A stretch of 64,000 nt of DNA from Janthinobacterium saanense (GCF_014200675.1 NZ_JACHCI010000011.1:124001-188000), one strand, 5' to 3'; numbered from the stretch's first letter, positions 26,465 through 34,821 are shown. Numbers and translations: made by a program. The notes: generated by a model not told the origin, from the letters alone.

Positions 26465-27562
26465 ATGCCAGGCTTACGCCATCTGATCCCAGCCCAACCT
26501 TTGCTGCGTCAATTAGCCCTTCCGTTGACCGCAGCCGTTTTTCTCGCCGGCTGCAGCACGCCTGCACCGCAGGTCGGCGGTCCGTTCAATGTAGTGCCGG
26601 CGCCAGAGGCAGCGGCCTACACGGCGGAGCAAAAGGCGGCGCAACAAGAGCTGGTCAGGATGGTGGCCTTGCAAGACCGCTTGTCGAAAGTCTCGGCGCC
26701 CCTGCTGATCAATAATGCAGACCTGTGCAAGAGCTACGCGCGTAACCTCTTGGGCTTCACGGCCCAGAATAAATATTCCTACCCCGGCGTCTACGCCGAC
26801 GCGGCGCAAGCTGCGCTCGGCTATGGCGAACAGATGCAAGTGTCTGGCGTGTTGCCGGGCAGTGGCGCGGCCCGCGCCGGCCTGCGCAAGGGCGACGCCC
26901 TGATCGCGGCCGAAGGCAAGCCGCTGCCCACCGGCCCGAAAGCGGAAGGCCCGTTCGGCGCCATCGTGGGGCCGCTGGCCTCGAAAAGCGCCAGCCTGAA
27001 CATGACCATCGCCAGCCAGGGCGAACAGCAGCAACTGGCCATCCCCGTCACGCGCGCCTGCGCCTTCCGCGTCGCCCTGGGCAATGCCGACAACGTCAAT
27101 GCCTATTCGGACGGCGCGCGCATCCTGCTCACGCGCGGCATGATGGCCGCGGCACAGAATGATGAAAACATCGGCTTCGTGATCGCCCGTGAAATGGCCC
27201 ACAATATCCTCGACCATGCGCGCACGCAGCGCTCGGCCGGCACCGCTGGCAGCATCATCGACAGCCTGGGCGCCGTACAACCTGACACCTCGATGCTGAC
27301 AGGCGCCGCCGGCATCAAGGCCATGCCGCCCGACCTCGATGCGCAGGCCGACACCCTGGCGATCTATTTGCTGGCGCGCGCCGGCTACAACATCGACAAC
27401 GCCGCCGGTTTCTGGCAGCGCCTGTCCACCCAAACGCCAGCCAGCGTCGCCAACGGCTACACCGCCCTGCACCCCGCCACCAGCGCGCGCCTGGCCGCCA
27501 TCAACAAGGCCGTGGCTGACGTGAAGGCCAAGCAGGCGGCGAAGAAACCGCTCAAACCTTAA
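26465..27562 (+). CDS. M48-like lipoprotein with PDZ domain, probably catalytically dead
   Basis: Lipoprotein of 365 residues: the signal peptide ends in the lipobox LAGC (Cys at about residue 29). A PDZ-like domain covers about 115-205 (SGVLPGSGAARAGLRKGDAL). The C-terminal part matches M48 metalloproteases of the BepA/LoiP type, but the zinc motif HExxH reads Arg242-Glu-Met-Ala-His246, and the third-ligand motif ExxAD reads Asp292-Ala-Gln-Ala-Asp296. Two of three zinc ligands are thus changed, which argues for a non-catalytic chaperone-like role. It follows dut by 11 bases and its stop overlaps that of the small convergent gene. Confidence 0.82.
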   Translation: MPGLRHLIPAQPLLRQLALPLTAAVFLAGCSTPAPQVGGPFNVVPAPEAAAYTAEQKAAQQELVRMVALQDRLSKVSAPLLINNADLCKSYARNLLGFTAQNKYSYPGVYADAAQAALGYGEQMQVSGVLPGSGAARAGLRKGDALIAAEGKPLPTGPKAEGPFGAIVGPLASKSASLNMTIASQGEQQQLAIPVTRACAFRVALGNADNVNAYSDGARILLTRGMMAAAQNDENIGFVIAREMAHNILDHARTQRSAGTAGSIIDSLGAVQPDTSMLTGAAGIKAMPPDLDAQADTLAIYLLARAGYNIDNAAGFWQRLSTQTPASVANGYTALHPATSARLAAINKAVADVKAKQAAKKPLKP

Positions 27563-27693
27563 ATCTTGGGAAAGTCGGGGAAATAGGTGCCCATGATCCA
27601 GGTCAGGGCGCCGCAAAATACCACGGCCAGAAACAGGACGATCAGCAGCTTGCCGAATTTGGGTATGCCGTGCGTGTTTTGCTCGTGGGACAT
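27559..27693 (-). CDS. Small single-helix membrane protein (44 residues)
   Basis: A 44-residue protein beginning MSHEQNTHGIPKFGK, then a hydrophobic helix at about residues 16-33 (LLIVLFLAVVFCGALTW), and a short tail ending FPDFPKI. A textbook GGAGG stands five bases before the ATG (CCTCC on the plus strand at 27699-27703), which strongly supports translation. The stop codon overlaps the stop of the convergent M48-like gene by three bases. No family was recognised; a membrane-anchored micro-protein is the most that can be said. Confidence 0.72.
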   Translation of the reverse strand: MSHEQNTHGIPKFGKLLIVLFLAVVFCGALTWIMGTYFPDFPKI

Positions 27694-27820
27694 GGGAACC
27701 TCCGCAGCTGGTGGAATGGCCAGTATAACGATAATATCTTGCAGCGCCAGCCAACAGAGCGCAAGAAACGAGATGCGCCTGCCGCGCTGGCCCTGCTACC
27801 TTTGCTGATTTTTCTCCACC

Positions 27821-28714
27821 ATGACCCTGCTGCACTGGACTATCAACCTGCCCGCGGGCTACCGCCGCGATGATGTACTCGCCTTCCACGGCCGCGATAC
27901 GCTGGCCCTGTCGGAACAGATCACACCCACGACACTGCGCAAGGGTATCGTGCAGGATGGCGCAGCGGTGCTGCTCGATGTGGTGTTTGACGATACGCAG
28001 GCAAGCTGCCGCGCCGAGATCGATGGTGACGAGGCGCCTGGCATGCGCGAGCAGCTGCATGGCGCCTTGCTCAATATCCTGGGCCTGCGCATCGATCCCG
28101 CACCGTTTGCGCAGCTGGTGGCCAGGGATGCGCTGATCGCGCCCCTGCTGCAAGCGAATCCAGGCTTGCGCATCGTCCAATCGGCCAGCCCTTTCGAGGC
28201 GCTGACCTGGGCCATCATCGGCCAGCAAATCAATTTATCTTTCGCCATCGCCTTGCGCCGTACCTTCATCGAGCAGGCTGGCCGCCGCCACAGCAGTGGC
28301 TTGTGGTGCTATCCCGAGGCCGCCGATGTGGCGCAGCTGAATGTCGAAGACCTGACCAGCCGCAAATTCTCGCGCGCCAAGGCCGACACCGTGCTGCGCC
28401 TGGCCCAGCTGGTCGATGGCGGCCAGCTATCGCTGGCACTGCCGGCATCGGGCGAGGTGGAAGCCATCTCGCAGGCGCTGCTGGCCGTAAAAGGCATCGG
28501 CCCGTGGACCGTCAATTACGCCCTCTTGCGCGGTTATGCTTATGCCGACTGTTCGCTGCATGGCGACGTGGCCATCCGCGCCGCCCTGCAAAAGCTGCTG
28601 GGCGAAGAGAGCAAGCCCGACATGGCCCGCACCGAACAATGGCTGCGCCAGTACCGCCCCCACCGCACCATGCTGGCGGCCCACCTGTGGGCCAGCCTGC
28701 ATATATCAGCCTGA
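27821..28714 (+). CDS. alkA: DNA-3-methyladenine glycosylase II (AlkA-like)
   Basis: Base-excision glycosylase of 297 residues for alkylated purines. An AlkA_N-like domain covers about 1-90, and the HhH-GPD domain follows: SPFEALTWAIIGQQIN, then the helix-hairpin-helix VKGIGPWTVNYALLRG (about 225-240) and the catalytic Asp249 in SLHGDVAIR. There is no Ada domain fused. The upstream gap contains the promoter of the small minus-strand gene as well. The length is close to E. coli AlkA (282). Confidence 0.9.
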   Translation: MTLLHWTINLPAGYRRDDVLAFHGRDTLALSEQITPTTLRKGIVQDGAAVLLDVVFDDTQASCRAEIDGDEAPGMREQLHGALLNILGLRIDPAPFAQLVARDALIAPLLQANPGLRIVQSASPFEALTWAIIGQQINLSFAIALRRTFIEQAGRRHSSGLWCYPEAADVAQLNVEDLTSRKFSRAKADTVLRLAQLVDGGQLSLALPASGEVEAISQALLAVKGIGPWTVNYALLRGYAYADCSLHGDVAIRAALQKLLGEESKPDMARTEQWLRQYRPHRTMLAAHLWASLHISA

Positions 28715-28921
28715 GAACGTTCTTTCAACGTTGACACGCGCCAGCGCGAACGCCTGCCGCAAGACGGCCAGGTCGCCGATATGGTTGGACAGCAGCAGCA
28801 CCAGCTCGGCGTTCAGCATCTTGCCCTGGCGCTCATCGAGGCCATGGTGCGAGTCGTCCAGCATGGCGTAATAATCTTCGAAATTATCGAGGTTCTGCTT
28901 GAGGTTCAATTGCGTATTCAT
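28706..28921 (-). CDS. DUF2783 family small protein
   Basis: Protein of 71 residues. The core DDSHHGLDERQGKMLNAEL followed by LVLLLSNHIGD and LRQAFALAR matches the short DUF2783 family as remembered; no function is known for it. It is preceded by an MFS transporter gene whose stop overlaps its start by four bases (28918-28921), so it is the second gene of that transcript and translation is coupled. Its 3' end overlaps the alkA stop region by nine bases. Confidence 0.75.
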   Translation of the reverse strand: MNTQLNLKQNLDNFEDYYAMLDDSHHGLDERQGKMLNAELVLLLSNHIGDLAVLRQAFALARVNVERTFSG

Positions 28922-30138
28922 GTGCGCTCCTCATTGTTAATGATCACAGGCGCATTCGTGCAGTGTATCAAACCAGCCAACAAGCCCAATACTACGCCAA
29001 AGACAGCCACGCCGGTCCAGCCGTAACGCGCCATCAGCCAGCCGCTGACGGCCACGCCCACGGCGCCGCCAATAAAGGTGGCGGTCATGTAGAGGCTATT
29101 GATGCGGCCCTGCGCTGCCGGGTCGACCGCAAACGCGCGGGTCTGGTTCGATACCAGGCCCGATTGCACGCCAATATCGAGCACGATCACGCCAATAATC
29201 AGCAGGATCAGCGAAGATTCGGCGCCGGCCAGCAGCAGATAGGACAGCGTCACGATGCCGATACTGGCGCCGATGACCTTGCTCGATCCGCGCTTGTCGG
29301 CTGCCCTGCCACCCAGCGTCGCGGCCAGGGCGCCAGCCGCACCGATGATGCCGAAGCCACCGGCCCAGGCGCTGCCCAGATGCCATGCGCTATTGGCCAG
29401 CAAGGCGGCCAGGTTGACCCAAAAGGCATTGAAACAGGCCCACAGCAAGGACTGCACCATCATCGATTCACGCAGCGGCTTGTGGTCGCGGGCCAGTGGC
29501 CACAACGACGCCAGCAGGCGGCCATAGGACAGCGTGGTGGTCGGTTTGCCCTTGGGCAGCAAGGCGGCCGCCGCGATCCAGACGGGAATCATGAAGGCCG
29601 CTTCCATGCCATACACGGCGCGCCAGCCATAGGCCTCACCCACCACGCCGGCCACCGTGCGGCCCAATAAAATGCCGACCATGATGCCGCTGACCACCGT
29701 TCCCACGGATCGCCCACGCTCACTGGGCGGCGACATCAGGGCGGCAAACGGCACCAGCTGCTGCGGCACGCAACTGACGATGCCGAGGCCAAACGAGGCG
29801 GCGATCAGCGCCCAGATGCCGGGCGCCATGCAAGCCGCCAGCGCAAACACGCACGCCAGCGCAATTTGCCCCAGCACCAGCTTGCGCCTGTCGTAGCGGT
29901 CGCCCAGCGGCAAGAGCAAGGCCAGGCCGGTGGCAAAACCCAGCAAGGCTGCGCCAGCGACCAGGTCGACAGCCGCCAGGTCGACTCCCAGGCCGGACTG
30001 TATCAAGGGCAGGATGGGCTGGGTGCAATAAATATTCGTGATCACGGCGCCAGCAATGACGGCCATCATCAGGATCTTGCCGCGCGGCGCAGACGGCGCA
30101 TTCTGTGATGCAAGGGGGGTAACGGGAACGGCGCGCAT
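28918..30138 (-). CDS. MFS transporter (YgaY-like, drug:H+ antiporter type)
   Basis: Major facilitator protein of 406 residues with twelve predicted helices. The first helix motif TNIYCTQPILPLIQ and the loop PLGDRYDRRKLVLGQ (MFS motif A) fit the YgaY/ANIYYAQPL group of putative exporters. AGGAGAG-like Shine-Dalgarno sequence precedes the start. It is transcribed divergently from a LysR regulator 139 bases away, which probably controls it, and is followed by the overlapping DUF2783 gene. The substrate is unknown. Confidence 0.88.
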   Translation of the reverse strand: MRAVPVTPLASQNAPSAPRGKILMMAVIAGAVITNIYCTQPILPLIQSGLGVDLAAVDLVAGAALLGFATGLALLLPLGDRYDRRKLVLGQIALACVFALAACMAPGIWALIAASFGLGIVSCVPQQLVPFAALMSPPSERGRSVGTVVSGIMVGILLGRTVAGVVGEAYGWRAVYGMEAAFMIPVWIAAAALLPKGKPTTTLSYGRLLASLWPLARDHKPLRESMMVQSLLWACFNAFWVNLAALLANSAWHLGSAWAGGFGIIGAAGALAATLGGRAADKRGSSKVIGASIGIVTLSYLLLAGAESSLILLIIGVIVLDIGVQSGLVSNQTRAFAVDPAAQGRINSLYMTATFIGGAVGVAVSGWLMARYGWTGVAVFGVVLGLLAGLIHCTNAPVIINNEERT

Positions 30139-30276
30139 GGCGCTCTCCTTTCAGGGTGACTGGTTTCACACTGCAGCAGCATGCCGCGGCGAAGAAAGAC
30201 CAGCTTACGCACTTGCACCCACAAAGAGAATCCCATAATATCAGGAATCATTCTTCCAAAAATTGAGAGGAAACAC

Positions 30277-31191
30277 ATGGACAGGCTGGAAGCCATGAAC
30301 ATTTTTCTGGCGGTAGTTGACGCGGGCAGCTTGTCGGCAGCCGCCCGCCAGCTCGACATGCCGCTGGCCACCGTCAGCCGCAAGGTGGCGGCGCTGGAAG
30401 CACATTTGAAAACGCGGCTGCTGCACCGGACCACGCGCAAGCTGGTGCTGACGGAAGCGGGCACTTCCTATGTCGCCGCCTGCCGGCGCATCCTCGAAGA
30501 CATCAGCGAAGTGGAACGTACGGCAAGCGGTGAATATGCCACGCCCAAGGGCGAACTGACGGTGACGGCCTCCGTGGTGTTCGGACGGCTGCACATCGTG
30601 CCCGTGGTAGCGGAGTTTCTTGCGCAGTATCCGGAAATCGAGGTTAATCTTGTGCTGACGGACAGGGTCATGCATTTGATGGATGAACCCATCGACGTAG
30701 CCGTGCGCATCGGCGAGCTACCCGATAGCAGCTTCATGGCGGCGCGCGTAGGCGCCGTGCGCCGCGTGATCTGCGCCAGCCCGGCCTATCTGGCCAGGCA
30801 TGGAACACCCGCCACGCCAGCCGACCTGGCCAAGCACGACTGCATCAGCTTCGAGGTGCTGGAATCGCGGCGCGCCTGGGTTTTCGGTACGGCCAGGTCG
30901 CCGCTATCGGTGCCCGTGCATTCACGGCTGTCCGTCAACACGGTCGATGCGGCGATTGCTGCCGCCACCCTGGGTGTAGGCCTGATACGCGTGCTGTCCT
31001 ATCAGGTGATGGATGGTCTGCGAGACGGCACGCTGCAAGTCGTATTGGAAGACTTCGAATCCGAACCCTTGCCCGTCAGCCTGATGCACAAGGGACAAGC
31101 GCCACTGCCCTTGAAATTGCGCGCCTTTCTCGATTTCGCCACGCCACGCCTGCGCGCGCGTCAGCTCAGTGCGCGCCTCAGTTCAGCATAA
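30277..31191 (+). CDS. LysR-family transcriptional regulator
   Basis: LysR-type regulator of 304 residues. The N-terminal helix-turn-helix reads NIFLAVVDAGSLSAAARQLD, then ATVSRKVAALEAHLKTRLL with RTTRKLVLTEAG, typical of the CrgA/DmlR/AaeR group. The effector domain starts near residue 90. The start follows GAGAGG at 30265-30270; an upstream in-frame extension lacks one. It is divergent from the MFS-DUF2783 pair, the usual layout for a LysR regulator and its target. Its 3' end overlaps that of mug by 31 bases on the other strand. Confidence 0.92.
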   Translation: MDRLEAMNIFLAVVDAGSLSAAARQLDMPLATVSRKVAALEAHLKTRLLHRTTRKLVLTEAGTSYVAACRRILEDISEVERTASGEYATPKGELTVTASVVFGRLHIVPVVAEFLAQYPEIEVNLVLTDRVMHLMDEPIDVAVRIGELPDSSFMAARVGAVRRVICASPAYLARHGTPATPADLAKHDCISFEVLESRRAWVFGTARSPLSVPVHSRLSVNTVDAAIAAATLGVGLIRVLSYQVMDGLRDGTLQVVLEDFESEPLPVSLMHKGQAPLPLKLRAFLDFATPRLRARQLSARLSSA

Positions 31192-31682
31192 GCGTCCACC
31201 AATTGCTCCTTGCTATAACCGCGATTGAGGCCGCTTGGATTCGGTAATATCCACACGCGCGCGCCGCCAAAACGCTCGGCCTGCTCGCCCCATTCCAGCT
31301 GGCGCTTGCCCGTCATCGCGGCATAGGCGGCCTTGCCCAGAAAGGCGATCCATTGCGGCTGGTATTGCGCCAGTTTTTGCAGCAAGCTGGCTGCCGATTG
31401 CGTAAATTCATCTTTCGCCACCTGATCGGCCCGCGTGGTCGGGCGCCCCACCGCCGCCGTCAAGCCCAGGCCAAAATCAAGTACGGTATGGTCGTCTTGC
31501 GGCGCCAATTGCTGCGGCGTAAAGCCTGCCAGATGCAGCACCGGCCAGAAGCGGTTGCCACGGCCCAGGAAATGGTGGCCGGCGATCGCCGCATCGACGC
31601 CCGGATTCAAGCCGCAAAAGACGACTTGCAAGCCGGGGCCAAGAATATCGGGCAAACCTGGCGTATCGGTGATGTGCGGCAT
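31161..31682 (-). CDS. mug: G/U mismatch-specific DNA glycosylase
   Basis: Mug/TDG-type glycosylase of 173 residues from the chosen start (MPHITDTPGLPDIL). Family motifs are VVFCGLNPGVDAA (active-site GxNP), FLGRGNRFWPVLH, GLTAAVGRPT and the C-terminal ILPNPSGLNRGY. An alternative ATG 15 codons upstream (31727) would add a hydrophobic stretch without family similarity; neither has a strong Shine-Dalgarno sequence. It removes uracil or ethenocytosine opposite G. It is convergent with, and overlaps, the LysR gene. Confidence 0.9.
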   Translation of the reverse strand: MPHITDTPGLPDILGPGLQVVFCGLNPGVDAAIAGHHFLGRGNRFWPVLHLAGFTPQQLAPQDDHTVLDFGLGLTAAVGRPTTRADQVAKDEFTQSAASLLQKLAQYQPQWIAFLGKAAYAAMTGKRQLEWGEQAERFGGARVWILPNPSGLNRGYSKEQLVDAYAELRRALS

Positions 31683-31845
31683 AAGCTCGTTGACGATGCA
31701 AAAGAGCTGCAGTATGTGGCTAGTCATGCCAGTAATCAAGCTATCGTGCCGGCTACAGAACCTGTGGGCCGGCCGGAAATTCGCCAAAGCGAGCATAGTT
31801 ATTACATTACGCTTGAGATCGCTGAAACATTGAAATCCGAATAAA

Positions 31846-31883
31846 TATACTTTAACCCTACTAAAATATAGGGAAAAAGTATA
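31846..31883. promoter_or_regulatory. 38-bp inverted repeat, probable AbiEi operator
   Basis: The arms TATACTTTAACCCTA (31846-31860) and TAGGGAAAAAGTATA (31869-31883) match as an inverted repeat at 13 of 15 positions around an eight-base spacer. It lies about 75 bases before the abiEi start. AbiEi antitoxins are known to repress their own promoter through such inverted repeats, so this is the likely autoregulatory site. Confidence 0.6.
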
Positions 31884-31958
31884 CTTGATTGATTTCTCAA
31901 TGCCGGGAGAGTACATTAAGTAATCGATTACCCTATGAAGAGGGTTAAAGGATGCTTG

Positions 31959-32531
31959 ATGAAGAAAATAGAATTGATCCGAAAGCTTGCCGAGCTTGAT
32001 CGACGCGGCATCCATATCCTCCCCAGGCGAGACATTGAGAAGCTCTTTCCCGAGGAAGAAAGCAAGGCAATGGAAAAGTCCCTGCAGCGCATGGTGGCCG
32101 ATGGCCTGTTGCAGCGCGTGGCCAAGGGGCTCTACCTGAACCCAGCGGCTGCGAGCAGGAATCGCTGGGTCGCCGAAGAGATCGCGCGGGCGCTGCGCCC
32201 GGCTTGTCTTTCCTACGTCAGCCTGGAGTCTATCCTGTCCGAGTATGGCGCGATCTCGCAGATTCCCATCAACCGGATGACAGTGATGACAACGGGTAAA
32301 AGCGGCGTGGTCGAGACGCCTTACTGGTCAACGCGGAGTCGCTCGATGAGATCATGGCCGACAAGGTGCTGGCCTTCCCTACATCGCTACTCGATAAGCA
32401 AGGCCAGCCTGCAGGCCCCGGCTCGGCCAGGATACGCCACCGCGACATTTGGGACCTGGCATGGATGGCCGGGCGCGGCGCCAGGCTGGTGCCGGAACTC
32501 GTGGTCGCCAAGATCAAGGACTATGGCGTAA
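31959..32531 (+). pseudogene. abiEi: Truncated AbiEi-family antitoxin
   Basis: The reading frame starts after AAAGGA (31948-31952). Residues 1-118 match the AbiEi antitoxin N-terminal half: a winged-helix part (RRDIEKLFPEEESKAMEKSL, MVADGLLQRVAKGLYLNP) and the start of the C-terminal domain (SYVSLESILSEYG, ISQIPINRMTVMTTGKSG). From about 32315 on the frame is out of register with an AbiEii toxin sequence, so the last 70 residues (Arg/Ser/Trp-rich) are nonsense. A deletion removed the antitoxin C-terminus and toxin N-terminus. The winged-helix half might still be made and bind the operator upstream. Confidence 0.75.
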
Positions 32532-32743
32532 TCGACTACCCCGGCTTGCTGGCGTCCGCGATCATCCAAATCCCGGAGATCGTCCATAGCACCGAGTTCA
32601 AGTCACAGATGGTCCGCTTCATCGACTCCGCTACGGTCGCCAAAACGCTGGCTATCGAAGGCTACACCGACTTCCTGGCGAGGACAGTAGCAGCTTTGTT
32701 CGCAGACATGCAGACTGCCCTCCATTCCATGCCTGAAAATTAA
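32318..32743 (+). pseudogene. abiEii: 3' remnant of AbiEii nucleotidyltransferase toxin
   Basis: A different frame from the antitoxin reads ALLVNAESLDEIMADKVLAF, the typical joint of AbiEii-type nucleotidyltransferases, then RHRDIWDLAWMAGRG and a helical C-terminus to the stop. The first ATG in this frame is at 32354 and gives 129 residues. The N-terminal catalytic part with the GSxxxD nucleotidyltransferase motif is missing, so no toxin activity is expected. The stop overlaps the stop of the convergent MFS gene by four bases. Confidence 0.72.
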
Positions 32744-33918
32744 TCAAGCCGCCGTGTCAGCTGCAGCAAGGCCGCCAAAGCCGCTACTGCCGCCGCGCCC
32801 ACGGCCAGGGTCCAGGCGGGCCAGTCCAGCAGCAGCAACAGACCACCGGCAGCAGCGGCGATGGCGCTGCCCAGGTACAGCGCCGATTCATTGAGGGCGA
32901 CGGCCAGGTTGCCATCACCCTGCGCAGCGCGCGCCTGCAGCAATTGCTGGTTTTGCGGCACCTGCAAAGCCCAGCCCACTGCGCCCCACAGCACAATAGG
33001 CAGCACGGCCCACCACGCGCCCCAGTACGCGGCCAGCGGCAAGGCCAGCAGCGCCAGCGACAGCAAGACCAGGATAGCCAGCGTCAGCATCGGCCCACGA
33101 ACCTTGTCCGCCAGCGGCCCCACCAGGAAACTGCCCAGCACGCCGCCTATGCCCCAGGCCCACAGGAAAGGCGCGACCGGACGGCCCGCCAGCAAGGGCG
33201 CAAGAAAGGTGTACATGCCCAGGCTGGCAATCGCCGCCAGCAAGGACACCAGCAAAATCACCAGCACCTTTTGATCACGCAGCAAGGCCAGCTTGCGGCG
33301 CAGCGACACCTCTTGCGCCGCCGGCAAGGCAGGCAAGCGGCTGGCCAGGCCGATCAGGGTCGCCAGGCCCAGGGCTGCGACCAGCCACAGGGCAGCGGAC
33401 CAGCCCAGCCGTTCGGCCAGCAGCAAGCTCAAAGGCACGCCCAATACCGTGCCGCTGGCCATGCCGCCCATGATGACGGCAATACTCTTGCCCTGCTGCC
33501 CAGCCCCGCACACGGCGGCGGCCGCAGCGATACCCGTGGCCAGATACACCCCGGCGCCGATACCGGCCACCGCGCGCCAGACCAGCAGCGAGCTGAAATC
33601 GCCGGCCAGGGCGCTGGCGCCATTGGCGACGGTAAACAGCGCCAGCGCAGCCAGCAGGCCCAAACGCTGGCGCCGCGCCGGCAGCACGGCCACCAGCACC
33701 GGCGAGCCGAGTCCATACGCCAGGGTAAACGCCGTGACCAGCTGCGCCGCGCCCGCCACCGACACCTGGAATGCGGGGGCGATCAGCGGCAGCAAGCCAG
33801 CCGTCACATACGAAGCCATGCCCAGCGCAAACGCGCCCAGGGCGATCAGGTACACGGCGGCGGGCAAGCGGGAAGCTGCTGCGGCTGGCTGGGCGTAGCC
33901 AGGAGAAGAGTGGGACAT
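32740..33918 (-). CDS. MFS transporter (AraJ/DHA1-like exporter)
   Basis: Major facilitator protein of 392 residues with twelve helices; the N-terminus reads VYLIALGAFALGMASYV, typical of AraJ/YdhP-type sugar or drug exporters. The chosen ATG (MSHSSPGYAQP) avoids a Cys-rich extension that overlaps the operator region. It is divergent from an XRE-type regulator 98 bases away, which most likely controls it. Its 3' end overlaps the AbiEii remnant. The substrate is unknown. Confidence 0.88.
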   Translation of the reverse strand: MSHSSPGYAQPAAAASRLPAAVYLIALGAFALGMASYVTAGLLPLIAPAFQVSVAGAAQLVTAFTLAYGLGSPVLVAVLPARRQRLGLLAALALFTVANGASALAGDFSSLLVWRAVAGIGAGVYLATGIAAAAAVCGAGQQGKSIAVIMGGMASGTVLGVPLSLLLAERLGWSAALWLVAALGLATLIGLASRLPALPAAQEVSLRRKLALLRDQKVLVILLVSLLAAIASLGMYTFLAPLLAGRPVAPFLWAWGIGGVLGSFLVGPLADKVRGPMLTLAILVLLSLALLALPLAAYWGAWWAVLPIVLWGAVGWALQVPQNQQLLQARAAQGDGNLAVALNESALYLGSAIAAAAGGLLLLLDWPAWTLAVGAAAVAALAALLQLTRRLD

Positions 33919-33985
33919 GGCAGCTTTCGGTAAGAGAAGCCCGCATTTTGGAATACAATCCAAGCTATTACAATTTAACACTTTA

Positions 33986-34002
33986 TGCTATTACTAATAG
34001 CA
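33986..34002. promoter_or_regulatory. 17-bp palindrome, probable operator of the XRE regulator
   Basis: TGCTATTA-C-TAATAGCA is a perfect palindrome with a one-base centre. It ends three bases before the AGGA Shine-Dalgarno sequence (34005-34008) of the regulator gene, so binding would block that gene. A shorter inverted repeat, TTGGA-N6-TCCAA (33948-33963), lies nearer the MFS gene. Confidence 0.5.
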
Positions 34003-34016
34003 ACAGGATAAGACTG

Positions 34017-34808
34017 ATGCGCACCCTGGAACGCACGCGCCATGAACTGGCCGCCTATCTGCAATCGCGGCGCGCGCGCCTGTCGCCCGAAGAAGTCGGC
34101 CTGCCCAGCAGCGGGCGGCGCCGCACGCCGGGCTTGCGGCGCGAAGAAGTCGCGGCCCTGGCCGGGGTCGGCCTCACCTGGTACACCTGGCTGGAACAAG
34201 GACGCGATATCGGCGTCTCCAGCGCCTTTCTCGATAATCTATCCCGCGTGCTCAGGCTCGATGCAGGCGAACGCCGCCACCTGTTCCTGCTGGCCCATGC
34301 ACGCCCGCCCGCCGAAACGGGCAAGACCTTTTGCGTGGTGCCGCCGCTGGTGCGCCGGCTGATGCACGACCTGGCGCCGCACGCGGCCTATGTGCTGAAC
34401 CTGCGCTGGGATGTTCTGGTTTTTAATGACGCCGCCGACGCCCTGTTCGGCTTTGGCCAGCATGCGCCGCAGCGGCGTAACCTGCTCTGGCTCCTCTTCA
34501 CCGATACGCAGCTGCGCGAGCGCTACGCGGACTGGGAAGAACAAGCGCCACGCATGCTGTCGAGTTTTCGCCGCGACTACGCCCGCGCCACCCAGGAAGC
34601 GGACATCCACGCGCTGGTGCAAGAACTGGAAAAAGTCTCGCCCGAATTCAAGCGCTGGTGGCGCCAGCACGAAGTGCACGCCCCCTGCAGCGGCCTGCGC
34701 CAGCTGTCGCTCGATGGCGCCGCCGTAACGTACGAACATACTTCGCTGACGATCGACGCCGACCGCCACTTGCGGCTGGTAGTGTATGCGCGGCAGTTAC
34801 AGGAATAA
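34017..34808 (+). CDS. XRE-family regulator with MmyB-like ligand-binding domain
   Basis: Regulator of 263 residues. The N-terminal helix-turn-helix (RRRTPGLRREEVAALAGVG, then YTWLEQGR) is the hallmark of MmyB-type proteins, and the C-terminal domain begins with a PAS-like part (YVLNLRWDVLVFNDAADALFG). AGGA lies eight bases upstream. It is divergent from the MFS gene. Proteins of this group usually sit beside one oxidoreductase or exporter gene and respond to a small molecule, as expected here. Confidence 0.9.
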   Translation: MRTLERTRHELAAYLQSRRARLSPEEVGLPSSGRRRTPGLRREEVAALAGVGLTWYTWLEQGRDIGVSSAFLDNLSRVLRLDAGERRHLFLLAHARPPAETGKTFCVVPPLVRRLMHDLAPHAAYVLNLRWDVLVFNDAADALFGFGQHAPQRRNLLWLLFTDTQLRERYADWEEQAPRMLSSFRRDYARATQEADIHALVQELEKVSPEFKRWWRQHEVHAPCSGLRQLSLDGAAVTYEHTSLTIDADRHLRLVVYARQLQE

Positions 34809-34821
34809 ACGGCGCATAACG

